A program made the translations under genes and the position numbers. A stretch of DNA of 64,000 nucleotides from Rhizophlyctis rosea (lineage: Eukaryota > Chytridiomycota > Chytridiomycetes > Rhizophlyctidales > Rhizophlyctidaceae), in contig JADGJC010000062.1 in assembly GCA_027596075.1 (NCBI GenBank), forward strand, positions 62,001-126,000. The letters run 5' to 3'. Shown here one piece after another: positions 42,659-53,948 of the stretch. Every line of letters begins with the position of its first letter. Position 1 is the first letter of the stretch. The notes under the pieces were generated by a model. The model had not been told where the DNA came from. It ran no database searches and saw only the letters and a list, made by a program, of their open reading frames with translations.

Positions 42659-43416
42659 ATGCCCAGAAATTCACAGCCCGTCGTCTCTTGAATGTGCTCC
42701 CATGTTATCTCCTCAAAACTCATCGATACTATAAATGCTATAACATCTGCGGCATTAATGCAGTTTGAGCGAGTTGGAGTGTGTTAGCTGATGATCTCGT
42801 CACCTTCGGGATGAGACAATGATGTCATCTATCATGGCATTTTCCCACCATACCTTTTGGAGGATACATGAAACCAAGGGTGTGACTGTTTTTCGTTCGC
42901 CAGAGGTTATTAGGGAGCTTCTGGTAATTACTTAGGTAAACAACGGAGGGGCTCCACTTCGAAGGTCTCATTCACCACTGTTAAGATTGTCAACCTGAAA
43001 GATGTAGGCTAACACATCTCCCAACAATGACGCAAGGCAAGTTCCTTCAGTGATTCGACCAATCGAAATGAAAACAGCACAAAAATAACGGGAGGAAAAA
43101 CAATCATCAACTAAAAAAAAATTATACAAGAAAATAATGGATGGAACAAACAAACGAAAAACAGACTATAAACTCCTAATCAGGAAAACAAAAAGAGGCA
43201 TAGCTATTTAGTAAAAGAGACGAAAAAAGAAAAATCAACAATTGCCGGCGACGGTTTTCTTCGTAGAAAAACGTGCCACATGCCACAACGATATGTAACA
43301 AAACTACCCCCCTTTCTTCCACCCAACTGTTTCTTTCCCACACTAACAACCAACTGCACACAATACATCAAACAAAGATGATTCACCAATCCCCTAAATC
43401 GCCGCCCTCCCTCCCC
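42659..43416. other. A/T-rich intergenic region, 0.76 kb
   Basis: Between two minus-strand genes. It contains A-runs and TTTCTTT tracts, and probably holds the WOPR 3' UTR and the promoter of the 42182 gene. Confidence 0.45.
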
Positions 43417-45123
43417 TCAATACCGATGATCCTCATCAACCTCCATCGAATCCCCCCCTTGCGGCGTCCCACCCCCCTGCTGCTGCTGCCCCCCATTCCC
43501 ACCCTGCCAATTCCCACTCGGAGAATTCGACCCCGTCGAACTCGCCCCCGACGGACCAAGACCCTCCAACAACCTCCGTCCATAATCCGTATCCGGTGTC
43601 CAGTTGCTGTGCGCAAGGAACATGGGCGGCGGCAGTTGTTGCGGCGATTGTTGTTGGCGGGATGATGTTGGGTCGGGGAGTTGTGGTAGGTGGTGTGATT
43701 GTGCGTGTGGGGAGGGTGAGTGGGAGGAGTGGTCGTTGCGGTGGGGGATGTTGTGGTGGATGTTGGGTGGGAGGGGGAGGATGTATTCCGCTCGTTCGCC
43801 TCGGCCCGTGGATCCACCGCCGACGCCCATGCCGGATCCGGACCCGCCTGACCCACCGGGAGAATCGATGGGAAGACTGTGCACGCTCGGAGTCCGTCCG
43901 CCCAATGGTCTCCTCAAACTTCCTGATCCGGAAGGGAAGTCCATGGGCGTGCTTTGCACACTTGGTGAACGGTGGACCCGCCGTTGCTGATTCAGGGCAG
44001 GAGACCCGGCGAAACCTTGATCGTTCATACCGTACCTCCGCCCCATCGGCTCCCCACCCCCAATCCCACCCAAATCCTCATCCATCCGATCGTTCCCACC
44101 ATCCATGTTATGCCCACTGTTGAAACTCCTCACACTCCTCGAGTCGTCGCTGTACTTGCTATAGATGCTTACTCCGCTATCGTGGCTGAACCTCACATCC
44201 GGATGCTCAAAGCTGGTAGTAGAATACCGCTGCGATTCCGCAAGCGACAGTCCAGATACGCTGCCGACATCGTCGAAACCGGCCCCACTGTATGACGAGC
44301 TGATAGACGCGTTGCCACGGGTTCGTCGCTGTTTCGTCCCCTTTGTATATCCCGGCGCCCCAGCGCCACTTCCACCACTTCCCGTGCTGCGGATGCTCGC
44401 CGTGTCGCCCGTCCGTAAGCTGGACGTGCTGCTCGCTGCGCCGTCAGGCATGAATTCTGGGTAGATGTCCTTCTCGACGATAATGTCCCCAAGACCTTGC
44501 ACCATGGCCGGGCTGACCAGCAAATCATTGTTCAGGTCGTCTCGCGTGTAGTAACTGACCAAATGCTGCTTTCTTCCGTCTGATGTTGTGATGGAGATGG
44601 CCTTTTTGGTCAGGCCGTGCTCTTTGATGACGTACTCGATGGTGGGGGGTGCAGCGGGGTTGGTGGAGACGATAGGGGCACCGTTGGAATCGAGGCGGCG
44701 ACGGGGTTCGACCTCACGGTAAATGAGGAAGGAGCCGTTTATGCGGGAAGGAGACCAGTGTTTTCCATCAGTCCATCTGTCGTCATAAATGTGGGGTATA
44801 CAATGAATATATATTAATGGAAGGTTGATCAGTATTATGTAATCAGATCGCAGTCCCATGGCAAACTTGAACAGGTTGAAGAAGTTGCCAATGGAATGGG
44901 AGAACAAATTCCACGATGGCTCGCAAACATATAGAAGGGAAACATACCGTTTGATGCCACTCTCCTCTTCATCCCACACAAACACAGCACCCGATTTGAC
45001 GTAGGCCAATCTTTCACTTTCAGCTAACCGGCGCTGAACGCGCTTGATACGGCCCAAGCGGCAGGCCTCGAAAAGGAGGAGTGCGTCTGCTGGGGAGGTG
45101 ACGTAGCCGTGGAAGGTCTCCAT
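43417..45123 (-). CDS. WOPR-domain (Gti1/Pac2 family) transcription regulator
   Basis: Exon 1 runs 45123-44948 and exon 2 runs 44776-43417, a 171-nt intron with phase-correct join (KR-W), 511 aa. WOPR box part A is METFHGYVTSPADALLLFEA to GAVFVWDEEESGIKRWTDG, followed by KHWSPSRINGSFLIYREVE. Part B is HGLTKKAISITTSDGRKQHL with VSYYTRDDL. WOPR proteins such as Wor1, Ryp1, Sge1 and Gti1/Pac2 are DNA-binding master regulators of morphology and development in fungi. The about 300-residue tail is Ser/Gly/Pro-rich, with a Gln run near the end (GGQQQQGGGTP), typical of an activation region. The start ATG is at the exact N-terminus expected for the family. Confidence 0.93.
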   Translation of the reverse strand: METFHGYVTSPADALLLFEACRLGRIKRVQRRLAESERLAYVKSGAVFVWDEEESGIKRYVSLLYVCEPSWNLFSHSIGNFFNLFKFAMGLRSDYIILINLPLIYIHCIPHIYDDRWTDGKHWSPSRINGSFLIYREVEPRRRLDSNGAPIVSTNPAAPPTIEYVIKEHGLTKKAISITTSDGRKQHLVSYYTRDDLNNDLLVSPAMVQGLGDIIVEKDIYPEFMPDGAASSTSSLRTGDTASIRSTGSGGSGAGAPGYTKGTKQRRTRGNASISSSYSGAGFDDVGSVSGLSLAESQRYSTTSFEHPDVRFSHDSGVSIYSKYSDDSRSVRSFNSGHNMDGGNDRMDEDLGGIGGGEPMGRRYGMNDQGFAGSPALNQQRRVHRSPSVQSTPMDFPSGSGSLRRPLGGRTPSVHSLPIDSPGGSGGSGSGMGVGGGSTGRGERAEYILPLPPNIHHNIPHRNDHSSHSPSPHAQSHHLPQLPDPTSSRQQQSPQQLPPPMFLAHSNWTPDTDYGRRLLEGLGPSGASSTGSNSPSGNWQGGNGGQQQQGGGTPQGGDSMEVDEDHRY

Positions 45124-47783
45124 GTTGTTATGATATGTGAGATATATGAGTTCTAGAGTATGTAGGGTCTGACAAGCTCTAGCGGCCGCAAAGGCGGCGG
45201 GGGAAGGATAGGGATTGGGTAAGTGCGCGGTGTGCGATTATGTTTTCGTTGTTATTGCGCGATGATGGTTGTAGAACCTGGCAATACTGAATAAAAATGA
45301 GTTTCTATGTGTTCCGATGATGACCCAAGTCAGTGCTCCGTCTTCTCCCACTACAGCCCTTTATGACAATACGCCTTGCCCGCCGTATTCCCGATCACGG
45401 CGACCGACATTCTGATGCCGACATATGAAGTGCTTAAGCCCCGACACCCCTCGTACGAACAGGGCGACACTTACGGACTGAGAACATAACATGCAAAATA
45501 GTATGGCACCAAGTAGGAGAGTGTCAGTGATTAGATGACCTTCGTCGTGCGTGGCACAAGGTGATGGACGTGTGTAATGTTATGTGAGTGTGAGATTGAC
45601 CTGTGGGAATGCGGATGTTGAGATGACCGTAATGGTAAGTAATCGTGCTATGGGAAGTGAGTAATAATTTCCTGGCAGGCAGTGTGTACCCCACTCGGAC
45701 CCGTCGCTTTCCCACGCCATAGGATGATAGTAACAATGAATACGATCAATAGCCAATAACCATAATCAGAGGTCATCAACGGCTGAAGAGGCTTGGACAC
45801 CTCCGTCGACCAATGATAAATAATCACTGGTCACTCACTCACAGGTGAAAGGGGGTTGTTATGCCCACCCAACACTGCACATCCGTATGGCTATATACAC
45901 TCAATAGAACAACACTATGTCTGGTGCTAGTGACTAACCTGATGGAGACAGACTGACGAAGTGGGAGATGCCAGTTGACTATGTGCGGGTGTAGTTATGC
46001 TGAGGGGGGACTATCAAGGTCAGAGTTGGTAACAACTGGAATGTATAAATTGGAAAGGACGATGGACAGTGAGAAAGACGGTTGGTAAAATTGACCCAAC
46101 GTGAGCGCAACTAGCACACACAAAAACATACCTTGGGTATATGCGACAACCAGTTGTAGAAAAAGGCGGTTGGCGACGTTGTTGAGTTATTAGCGACTTG
46201 TCAAGAACAGTGTCAAGTGGGCACACGTTCCCCTCCTTTACTCAAAATTCCCTTCTTTTTGTTTGAGTGCAAAAGGTTTTCAACCACAGCAGCAACTTCC
46301 CATGGTCGTCGTAACAGCCCATCAAGCAATGCAGTTGGGGGCCTTTCTTGGCTTCAGAGGAAGGGCGGGTTGCGGAGCAAAATGTGTGTTCGAATGCCTA
46401 GAAGTGGTACAAACTGACCCACGGATTGAGTCCGATTGACTCCTCCTTCGATTTTTCTACTGCTGGGTGTGAGGCTAGCCCTACTGTGACACTGTTGTGC
46501 GACGTGTGTAACTGTTCTACTGTTCGCAATTGGCGCCACTCGAGGTCGGGTGCACGAGGGTCCACTGTTCTAATCCCCACGACTTACAGAGAGGATGCGG
46601 ATGGTGGACGATTAGCACCTTATGAATATGCGGATTGAGTTGATGTGCTACTACTAGTACATGCTATTGAACAACACGCCTAGATGATCTGATGAAATGA
46701 TTGCTATTGAAGTGCGTCCCAATGGGCCATTGAATCAGGGTTGTCTCCCCCTGTCTCCCATTGTCATGCCCTAAAACCTATCGGAAGTCACGCACATCCG
46801 ATCATCCCTCATTCCCAAACCCATTGATGACTGGCTATGTGAATGAACTGTGATCGAGCCGCCATCTCGGGTCAACTACGAACAACTTCCCCAACATTTG
46901 CTCAACTCTGATTGGACGTGGAACATCTGGGATTTGCCAAGACGCTCGTGTCACCGTAGGACAATCGTATCACAGTTCTCCAAAAACTCACTCCTGCGCG
47001 TCATGCCCATAAATTGTGCCAAACCATCCGACCGACCGGATTGGCCTCACGCACAAGCCCCAAGGGCTGGACTTTCCAGAAGGGCAACGCAAATGTATCC
47101 CATGGGCAACGGGCCTGCGTCTGGGCCCTTGAGCACGAGGGTCCCAATCCCCAACAAACTCAAACCTTGATCGCATGTGTACAGCCGACGACGCTTTTTA
47201 CATTTCTTGTCTTTTAGATTCTGCATTCATTACGCTTTCCATTGGTGATCGAGACATATCAGGGATGAGTATCCCTATGGCTTTTGTATCAATTGATCCT
47301 TGGAAAGTTTAATGAACAGGCCAATGCCGGTAAACAAACGGTAAAGGAGAGGGACTTTGAATGTTTTCGCAGTTACGCATCCGTGTCTCATTGGGATCTA
47401 ACCGGCCTTGTAGTGCCAATGGTCAAGAATGTTCCGTCTAGCTCCTTCAAATCTTCAGCCTCGTTTTGACGTGGAGCAGCGACAGTTTTGGTACTCCTTG
47501 TAGGCAAACGATACAAACGATGGGGCCGCATCTCGTTGGCCCTGAGCGTGTTTAACTCCGCATTGGAAGCAGAAGTAGGGAAAGCATCGAGGTAACGGGG
47601 TCTTGTCGCGCTCAGGTCATTCCGTAGTCCTTGACCGGTTCTGATGAGCATCGAGGTTTGGTTTCATCATCAGTCAGTATGCAGCATTGTATCCATCCAG
47701 TCACCTTCCCCGAAAACAGATGAGCAGAAAGAACTCTATTGCATATCTTAAATACAAGATAGCATCAAAAACAATCCCCCGAA
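45124..47783. other. Long gene-poor region upstream of the WOPR gene, 2.7 kb
   Basis: I see no supported gene. Long upstream regions are common for WOPR and other developmental regulators, so this may hold much of its promoter and a long 5' UTR. Open frames near 46400 and 46990 are short and unplaced. A GTTCTAATCCCC string at 46567 resembles a tRNA B box, but no cloverleaf was found around it. Confidence 0.5.
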
Positions 47784-48720
47784 TCATATTGAAAACAACA
47801 CCTTCATGTCCCCATCCTCCATCTTCATTTCCGCGTCTTCCACCCGACCAACATGCCATCTCCGCACCCAATGCCTCCGCAAAGCCTTCAACTCCACCGC
47901 ATTTGCCCGCCACCATTCCTTCACTTCCGGCCCCGCACTCCGAGCAGGGGATTTGGGCCACTCTACTTTATATGCTTCCCACCCACAGTCCTTCCATCAC
48001 TGTAAGACGTCGATGTACGTTGTTTGCTTGAGAATGTAAGCTGGCAGGATGTTACGCGGTTTAGAATGACCCAAGCGTCGCGCTTTCCACCACCTCAGTA
48101 CGCGCACATGCCCGTTAACCGTAGCGCCCTTGTGCCCTTGTCCCGAAATGACTGTCAGATCAAGACCGTTCCTATCCCACCAATCCATTACCGCCACGTG
48201 TCCGTTGGTACTTGCATCATCCAGTGCCATCTCCGTGTACCGGAGTTCAAGACCGCTCCGAACCCACTAATCTAAGACTCCTAGATGCCCATTTGAACAT
48301 GCCGAATCAATAGCTAAGTTGGTGTATTTTAGGTGACGGTGATTAGAAGCCCACCAATCTAATACGGCAATGTGGCTGTTGGCACTGGCGGAATCGATCG
48401 CCTTGTCCGTAAAGAGCTGTTGTCGTCCGCTACGTTTTCCACCATTCGAGCACCGCCACATGTCCTATCCCGCTCGCGCCGTCCATCGCTGCTGTTGAGT
48501 GCGTCCATTGCAGGGTGCTATTGGCCCACCAGTCTAGGACGTTGACGTGTCCACGTTCGCTGGCGCGATTCAGGGCCCATTCGTTATGTAAGGGTGTCCA
48601 ACCGCTTGATTTCCACCAGTCTAAGATGTGGATGTGGCCTTGCTCGCTTGCCCAGTTCATTGCCCATACGGAGTATTTGGGGGGAAGGCCGCTCGTTCTT
48701 TACAAAGTTATTTGTAGGCT
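47784..48720 (-). pseudogene. Ankyrin-like 'GHVxVLDWW' repeat gene, degraded
   Basis: The minus strand shows at least six about 33-residue repeats: NWASEQGHIHILDWWKSSG, NRASERGHVNVLDWWANS, DGASGIGHVAVLEWWK, DSASANSHIAVLDWWAS, DSACSNGHLGVLD and DDASTNGHVAVMDWWDRNG. They do not share one frame. A frameshift follows LEWWKT near 48430. A TAG replaces the expected Trp codon after HLGVLD near 48267. The C-terminal segment (WPKSPARSAGPEVKEWW) lies in a further frame. No ATG-led N-terminus is seen. This repeat type is common in chytrids. I read it as a pseudogene. Confidence 0.7.
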
Positions 48721-49019
48721 GGTCAAGCTGGTATTGAATGTCAGATTGGGAGGATGGGTGTCGTTGTGTGTAGACAAGGGCAGACGAGCAATAGGAAGTC
48801 ACAGGTGACTGAAGAGGTATTTTATAATGACATGTGATACATCAACCATGTCCTCCGCACAACGCATCCGAGCGGCCGGACACCTTCAGGTTGGTGTGAC
48901 AGTGTGACTCCCTTCGAGGTGGACTCTTTCCCACCAACCTCCCCTCCCGTTCCTCGCCATCAACTGCCTTACCTTCTACCAGTTCCCTCCCCGAGCCTGC
49001 GTGTATCACACCCAAAAAC
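48721..49019. other. Intergenic region, 0.3 kb
   Basis: Upstream of the dCMP deaminase gene. No gene seen. Confidence 0.5.
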
Positions 49020-51089
49020 ATGCTAATAGGAATAACAGGACCCTCCTGCGCAGGCAAACACTCCATCGCAGACTACCTCGTAAAAACTCACAACTTCACT
49101 CTCATACAAATCACCCCTCACACCAACTCATCTCCACCCACACCAACACCCCCGCCTTCAAATTCCACCTCCCCACTACCCCCAACTACACTCACATTCC
49201 ACACCGCGCAGGACGCGGCGACTTATGCCACGACGCATTGGACGGAGAATCACGTTCTGTGTCCGGTGATCAGTGTGGAGGAGTGGGAGCCCTTTCGGAA
49301 GAGGCCGTTTGCGCTGCTGGCGGCGGTTGATGCGCCGGTTGGGGTTAGGTTTGAGAGGAGGAGGAAGGTTGATGGGAAGGTGGGGTTGGAGGAGTTTGTG
49401 AGGGAGGATGATGAGCTGATGTTTTTGAGGAGTGGTGGTGGGGAGGCATGTAAGTTTTTGGATGGTGTTTGTTTTGTGCAGATGGGTGGGGGGCGTGCGG
49501 GGGAAAGGTAGGGAGGGAGGGAAGGGGAGGGGGAGGGGGAGGTGGAGGGGGAAAGGCCAAAATGGGTGGGATGTGGGGGAGGGGGGGAGGAAACATAGCG
49601 ATCCGGTATGCGGACACAATGGAATGTATGAAATTGAAGTTTTCTTGATGACTAACAATACATTCAGATCCCTCAACCTCAAACACACCAGACAAAACAT
49701 CAAGCAACGGAACAACAACCCCACCCCCACCCCCTCCCCTCCCCCGCACCTCCCCCCTCCACACCCACCTCCACCTCGCCGACAACCGCAACCTAAACAC
49801 CTTCACAACCCTCTCCGCCCTCCACACCCTCCTCAACACCGTGCAACTCCCCAACCCCGACCGCCTCCGCCCAAACTGGGACACCTACTTCATGCGTCTC
49901 TGCGACCTCGCCGCTACCCGCTCGAACTGCATGAAACGCCGCGTGGGCGCGATTTTGGTGAAGGATAGACGGATCATTGCGACGGGGTATAATGGCACGC
50001 CGAGAGGGGTGAGGAATTGTAGTGAGGGGGGGTGTGGGAGGTGTAATGGGAATGCGGGGTGTGGGAGGGATTTGGATACATGTTTGTGTTTACATGCTGA
50101 GGAGGTTTGTTTACTATTTGCGGTTTTGTTTGTTTACCTGGTCGTGTGCAGGTAGAATCTCTTACCCATTTCCGTACATCTGATAGAATGCATTACTTGA
50201 AGCGGGCCGTGAACGCATCCAATCGGAAAGCAAGACGATTCTGTACTGTAATACGTGCCCCGTACGTATTCACCCCAATTTCCATCACGCCCGCAATTTT
50301 TTGCTTGATATCCGCGTCGTAACTAACACCACACACCTTCCCACAGTGTCTAGGATGCGCCAAAAAGATTGTACAGACGGGCGTACATGAAGTCGTGTAT
50401 GCGTTGTCGTATGGGATGGACGAGATGTCTGCGAGGCTGTTTGCGGAGGCTGGAGTGGTGTTGAGGCAGCATGAGGGGTTGGAGAGTGTGTTTGGTGGTG
50501 GAGAGAGTGCGGTAGGAGACACGGAGCACTTCAATCGGCTTGCCGGCACGCATGGGAAAGACGTTGGAGAGGAGAGGATGAGGTGGTGTTATAGGGAGCG
50601 CGTGGTTAGGAGGGGGACTGAGGGGAGGAAAGTGTGGGAGCCGGTAGCAGTTGAGATGGATGAGTTTTGGGAAAAAGTCTCAAAACGTCTGGAGGAATGG
50701 GAGGCCAACCAGGCCGGGACTTGGAGCGTGGGGGGCAGACCTAGACCAACCGACTTGGAATTGAATGTCCCGGACTGCGATTTGAAAACGAGGGTGGAAG
50801 TTATGGTGCAGGGCGGAATGGTTCCTCTTGTCAGGAATAAGGAGGAGTATGACTTTTTTATTGATGTTGTGGGGCGATTGAGAGTTGCGGAGAAACAGGA
50901 GGGGGGTTGGAGAATTGCATCAAAGAAGCTTGATCAGATGGTAGATGCGATGTAAGTGGGATGTGAGTTTGAACATTTGGCTGTGAATGAGACACTGAAA
51001 TGTAGGTGTTTAGAGACTATATGGTCCAGGAGCGGTACGCTGACACTGCTTGGGATGAGGAGGATTCGATGGATGTTGAGGGTGAATGA
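49020..51089 (+). CDS. DCD1: dCMP deaminase with extended C-terminus
   Basis: Five exons with agreeing phase: 49020-49449, 49668-50104, 50187-50261, 50347-50951 and 51014-51089, giving 540 aa. The N-terminus MLIGITGPSCAGKHSIADYL is P-loop-like and matches the fungal Dcd1 N-domain. The deaminase core starts RPNWDTYFMRLCDLAATRSN with CMKRRVG, then ATGYNGTPRGVRNC, CRDLDTCLCLHAEE spliced to NALLEAGRERI, and YCNTCP spliced to CLGCAKKIVQTGV. HAE and PCxxC are the zinc-binding and catalytic motifs (here TCP-CLGC). The enzyme converts dCMP to dUMP, feeding dTMP synthesis. After QHEG the protein continues for about 190 residues (WEPVAVEMDEFWEKVSKRL to YADTAWDEEDSMDVEGE), which yeast Dcd1 lacks; I do not recognise that part. 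The linker in exon 2 is proline-rich. Confidence 0.9.
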
Positions 51090-52098
51090 CTCATAGCGAT
51101 GGTGTTCGGTATGGGGCGGCGAGAGTAGTTTGGGGTGTGGTGGAGCTGCTGCTGCGTTTAGATTTTGTGTGCCTTCTTGTATAGAAATAGAGTTTTTGTC
51201 ATGTCGGACATTGACGTTTCTCGCCATGCGGAATATTATGCCTCAAGGAGAAACTCACTCTCGTTTGTTGTGCATGTGCCTTCATACCATCTGTAATATC
51301 ATGATAGCATCCAAAAGCTTACGCGAATGCTGCCACAGTGTCGCAGCTAAACTGACGGGGACGCATGGGTCTTGAAAGATGTCAATTCCAGAGCTATCTT
51401 GGCTAATCCGGGCTTTGACCAGCTCCTTGGATCTCTTGCTCCAAACTCTCCAGTGATGACTAATGAAGCTTGCACTGTGTTTGGTGAAATATCCAAATAT
51501 GAAAAATTTTGAACTTTGTGTGGGAGGGCTTGTGAGGGAACATGGCGTTGCAAGTTCCCGCGTTCCAAAGCGAACTTCAAAGACGCCGAAGACGCTTGAT
51601 CGGGTTGAGATGCATAGGCCTATGGGATCACCCCACAACGGCAGGCGCGTCTTTGTTACGACGTCACCGGCGTCCTCCAGAAATTCAAAGTGGGTGTCTG
51701 GGTCCAAAGGCCGGAGCCTGTTCCATAACTTCTGAACGAAATCCAAACTTCTTTCCCATACTTCTGACAGTAGCCGATTGTGGCTTCCAGCAGTTACGGA
51801 AACACAGGACGAGCCTTTGCGCTCCATCTTCACCAATCATCGCATTGGCGCGGAATACAATTGGAGACGATGGCGGTTGTTGCTATGGGCTCTGTGTGTC
51901 GCATCGGAGGTTGGCTGGGTTGAATAGGTGCTGGGTGGAAGGAGTGCACAGTAGACATAGTCCCAATTCTTATAAGATGGGCGCTCTGTCCCCATTGTTG
52001 ACTTTCCCTCAACCATCCCTCATCACCCCCAACCCCTCGCACGCTTCTCCTCAACTCCTCACCCGCAAAATCATACCTCATATCGCATACAAACGACC
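51090..52098. other. Intergenic region, 1.0 kb
   Basis: A minus-strand ATG frame (51827-51282, about 180 codons) is open but has no recognisable domain. It may be a decayed gene. A TATA element lies at 51970. Confidence 0.4.
51970..51976 (+). promoter_or_regulatory. Candidate TATA box of the expansin-like gene
   Basis: TTATAAGATGGGCG lies about 125 bp before the ATG at 52099, followed by a pyrimidine-rich stretch near the presumed transcription start. Confidence 0.45.
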
Positions 52099-53265
52099 AT
52101 GCCAACAATCAAAACCTCCCTCCTAGCAGTCTCCATGGCCATTCTCTGCGCCATGGACGCCATGGCTGCACCTTCCAAACTCCTTCCGGGAAGAGTTACA
52201 ATTACGCGGAGTGAAGAAGGGTTGGAGAAGCGTGCGAGTGGGCGGATGACGTATTATGGGAATGCTAGTACGTGTTACCTCTTTTTTTGGAGGGTGTTTT
52301 TGTTCGTTTTGGTCTATGCGATGCTGATGCGTGCCGTTTTTTGTGTTTGATTAGACGACGGCCCCGACAGATACTACGGCGCATGCGGCTTCGAACCATC
52401 CACTGTTGCATCCAACTACGTTGCGCTCAACCCTACCGACTACAACAACGGCGCACCCTGCGGTCAATGTATCCGTCTGCGTTCTGGGTCTCATTGTACG
52501 GTCGCTAGAGTCGTTGACCTTTGCCCGAGTTGTCCACCGGGTGCTGTTGATGTTGGGATGGATGTGTTTAAGAATCTTGTGGATGGTGGGCAGGCTGAAG
52601 CGGAGTTTATTGGTGTTAAGAATGTGGATTGGGATGGGCCCTTTGGGTGTGATTCGGCCGAGGTGCAGTGTGGGTCGTCGTCGTCGTCGGCGGGGGAATC
52701 AGTGCCGTCGTCTCCGGCTTCTGGGTCGGATTCGGGGGTTTCTGGTGGGGATTCGTCGTCTTCTTCTTCCTCGCCTGTGGGGGTGCCGTCCTCCTCTGAT
52801 GGATGCGATGACCTTTACCCGTACTCGGACGGATACACCTGTGAACAACAATCCGCTTGGGGCAAATGTAACGAGTCCTGGTTGGTTGGGTACTGTAACA
52901 AATCTTGTGGTCGGTGCTCCGCTACTCCCGCTCCCGCCCCCGCTCCCGCCCCCGCTCCTGCCCCCGCTCCATCCACCCCATCCCCCGCGACCTGCGACGA
53001 CGTCTACCCCTACACCGACGGATACACCTGCGAACAACAAGCTTCGTGGGGTAAATGTGGTGAATCATGGTTGAGCGGGTACTGTAACAAGTCGTGCGGT
53101 CGGTGCTCGGTTCCTGTTGTTAATGATGGCTGTGACGACTATTACCCGTACACGGATGGATACACGTGTCAGGAACAGGCGTCGTGGGGCAAGTGTACTA
53201 TGTGGTGGTTGGGAGGGTATTGTAACAGGTCTTGTGGGAGGTGTGGGACTGGGAGTGCTTACTGA
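52099..53265 (+). CDS. Secreted expansin/loosenin-like protein with three six-cysteine (ShKT-like) modules
   Basis: Exon 1 runs 52099-52267 and exon 2 runs 52355-53265, phase-consistent, 359 aa. A signal peptide (LLAVSMAILCAMDAMAAPS) is followed by a likely Kex2 site (LEKR). The double-psi beta-barrel domain follows: RMTYYGNANDGPDRYYGACG, then GAPCGQCIRLRSGSHC and VARVVDLCPSCPPGAVDVG, ending DWDGPFGC. Such RlpA/expansin-like domains loosen plant or fungal cell walls without hydrolysis; this is from the family. After a Ser-rich linker come three about 38-residue modules with six cysteines, CDDxYPYxDGYTCxxQ, WGKC, WLxGYCNKSCGRC, separated by a Pro-Ala repeat (APAPAPAPAP). The Cys spacing ending C-x3-C-x2-C fits ShKT-like domains, often attached to secreted enzymes. 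The modules may bind substrate, which is inference. Confidence 0.88.
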
Positions 53266-53948
53266 TCGGGCGGGGGATATGACTGTGTTGGGAGCATCTA
53301 TGATGAAGATGAACTTTTGATATATAGCTTAGATTATTGATTTTCTATGAGATGGGATACGTACTGTGCGCCTTCAACGTTCATTCAACCTATTATTCGA
53401 AGTACCGCACCACTAGATCAAAAATAGTTAGCGTAGACACTAATACCCGCGGTTCATTACTTTTCGATATATATTTAGTATTAGACAATAGTTATATATG
53501 TAATCTTATTAGTCATGTAGTATAAGGTATTGTAATTTAAGTCAATATCATCATTGCAAATTTTGGATTCGATGTTTATCATATTGCGAACAGTTTGTAC
53601 GGACTTCACCAGTGGGACTGCAAGTACCTCTACCAGGAGCTCAAAGTACATTTTCACCCAAAAGAACTTCAAGAAGTTGGGGCTGTGTGAGAGGCGGTCG
53701 AACTGGTGGATTGTACTGATGGCCCGAGCTCTGGACGGACTGGACGGCACAATTCCGTCAAGGGTCACTTGCTCATTTTGACAGGTTCCACACTAGTCAG
53801 ACCGGTGACATTGACAGGAGTTGGGCACCTCATCCGCCCTAGCTAACCACCACTTCAACCACTCCAACTAATCCCCTTTTATTTCCTTCAATCAGAAAAG
53901 TAGAATTTGTACCATTTGGACGTTACTTAACCTTCGGTTTGCAAATCA
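53266..53948. other. A/T-rich intergenic region, 0.68 kb
   Basis: 3' UTR of the expansin-like gene and promoter of the next plus-strand gene. No coding sequence seen. Confidence 0.5.

Noticed and set aside
46540..46600. Possible tRNA (GTTCTAATCCCC resembles a B box)
   Set aside because: No matching A box, acceptor stem or anticodon arm could be drawn around it. A covariance-model search would settle it.
51282..51827. Minus-strand frame of about 180 codons
   Set aside because: It is open and ATG-led, but I see no domain, repeat or neighbour that supports it. Possibly a decayed gene.
52699..53040. Val/Gly-rich minus-strand frame
   Set aside because: It is the shadow of the Ser and Pro-Ala linkers of the expansin-like gene.
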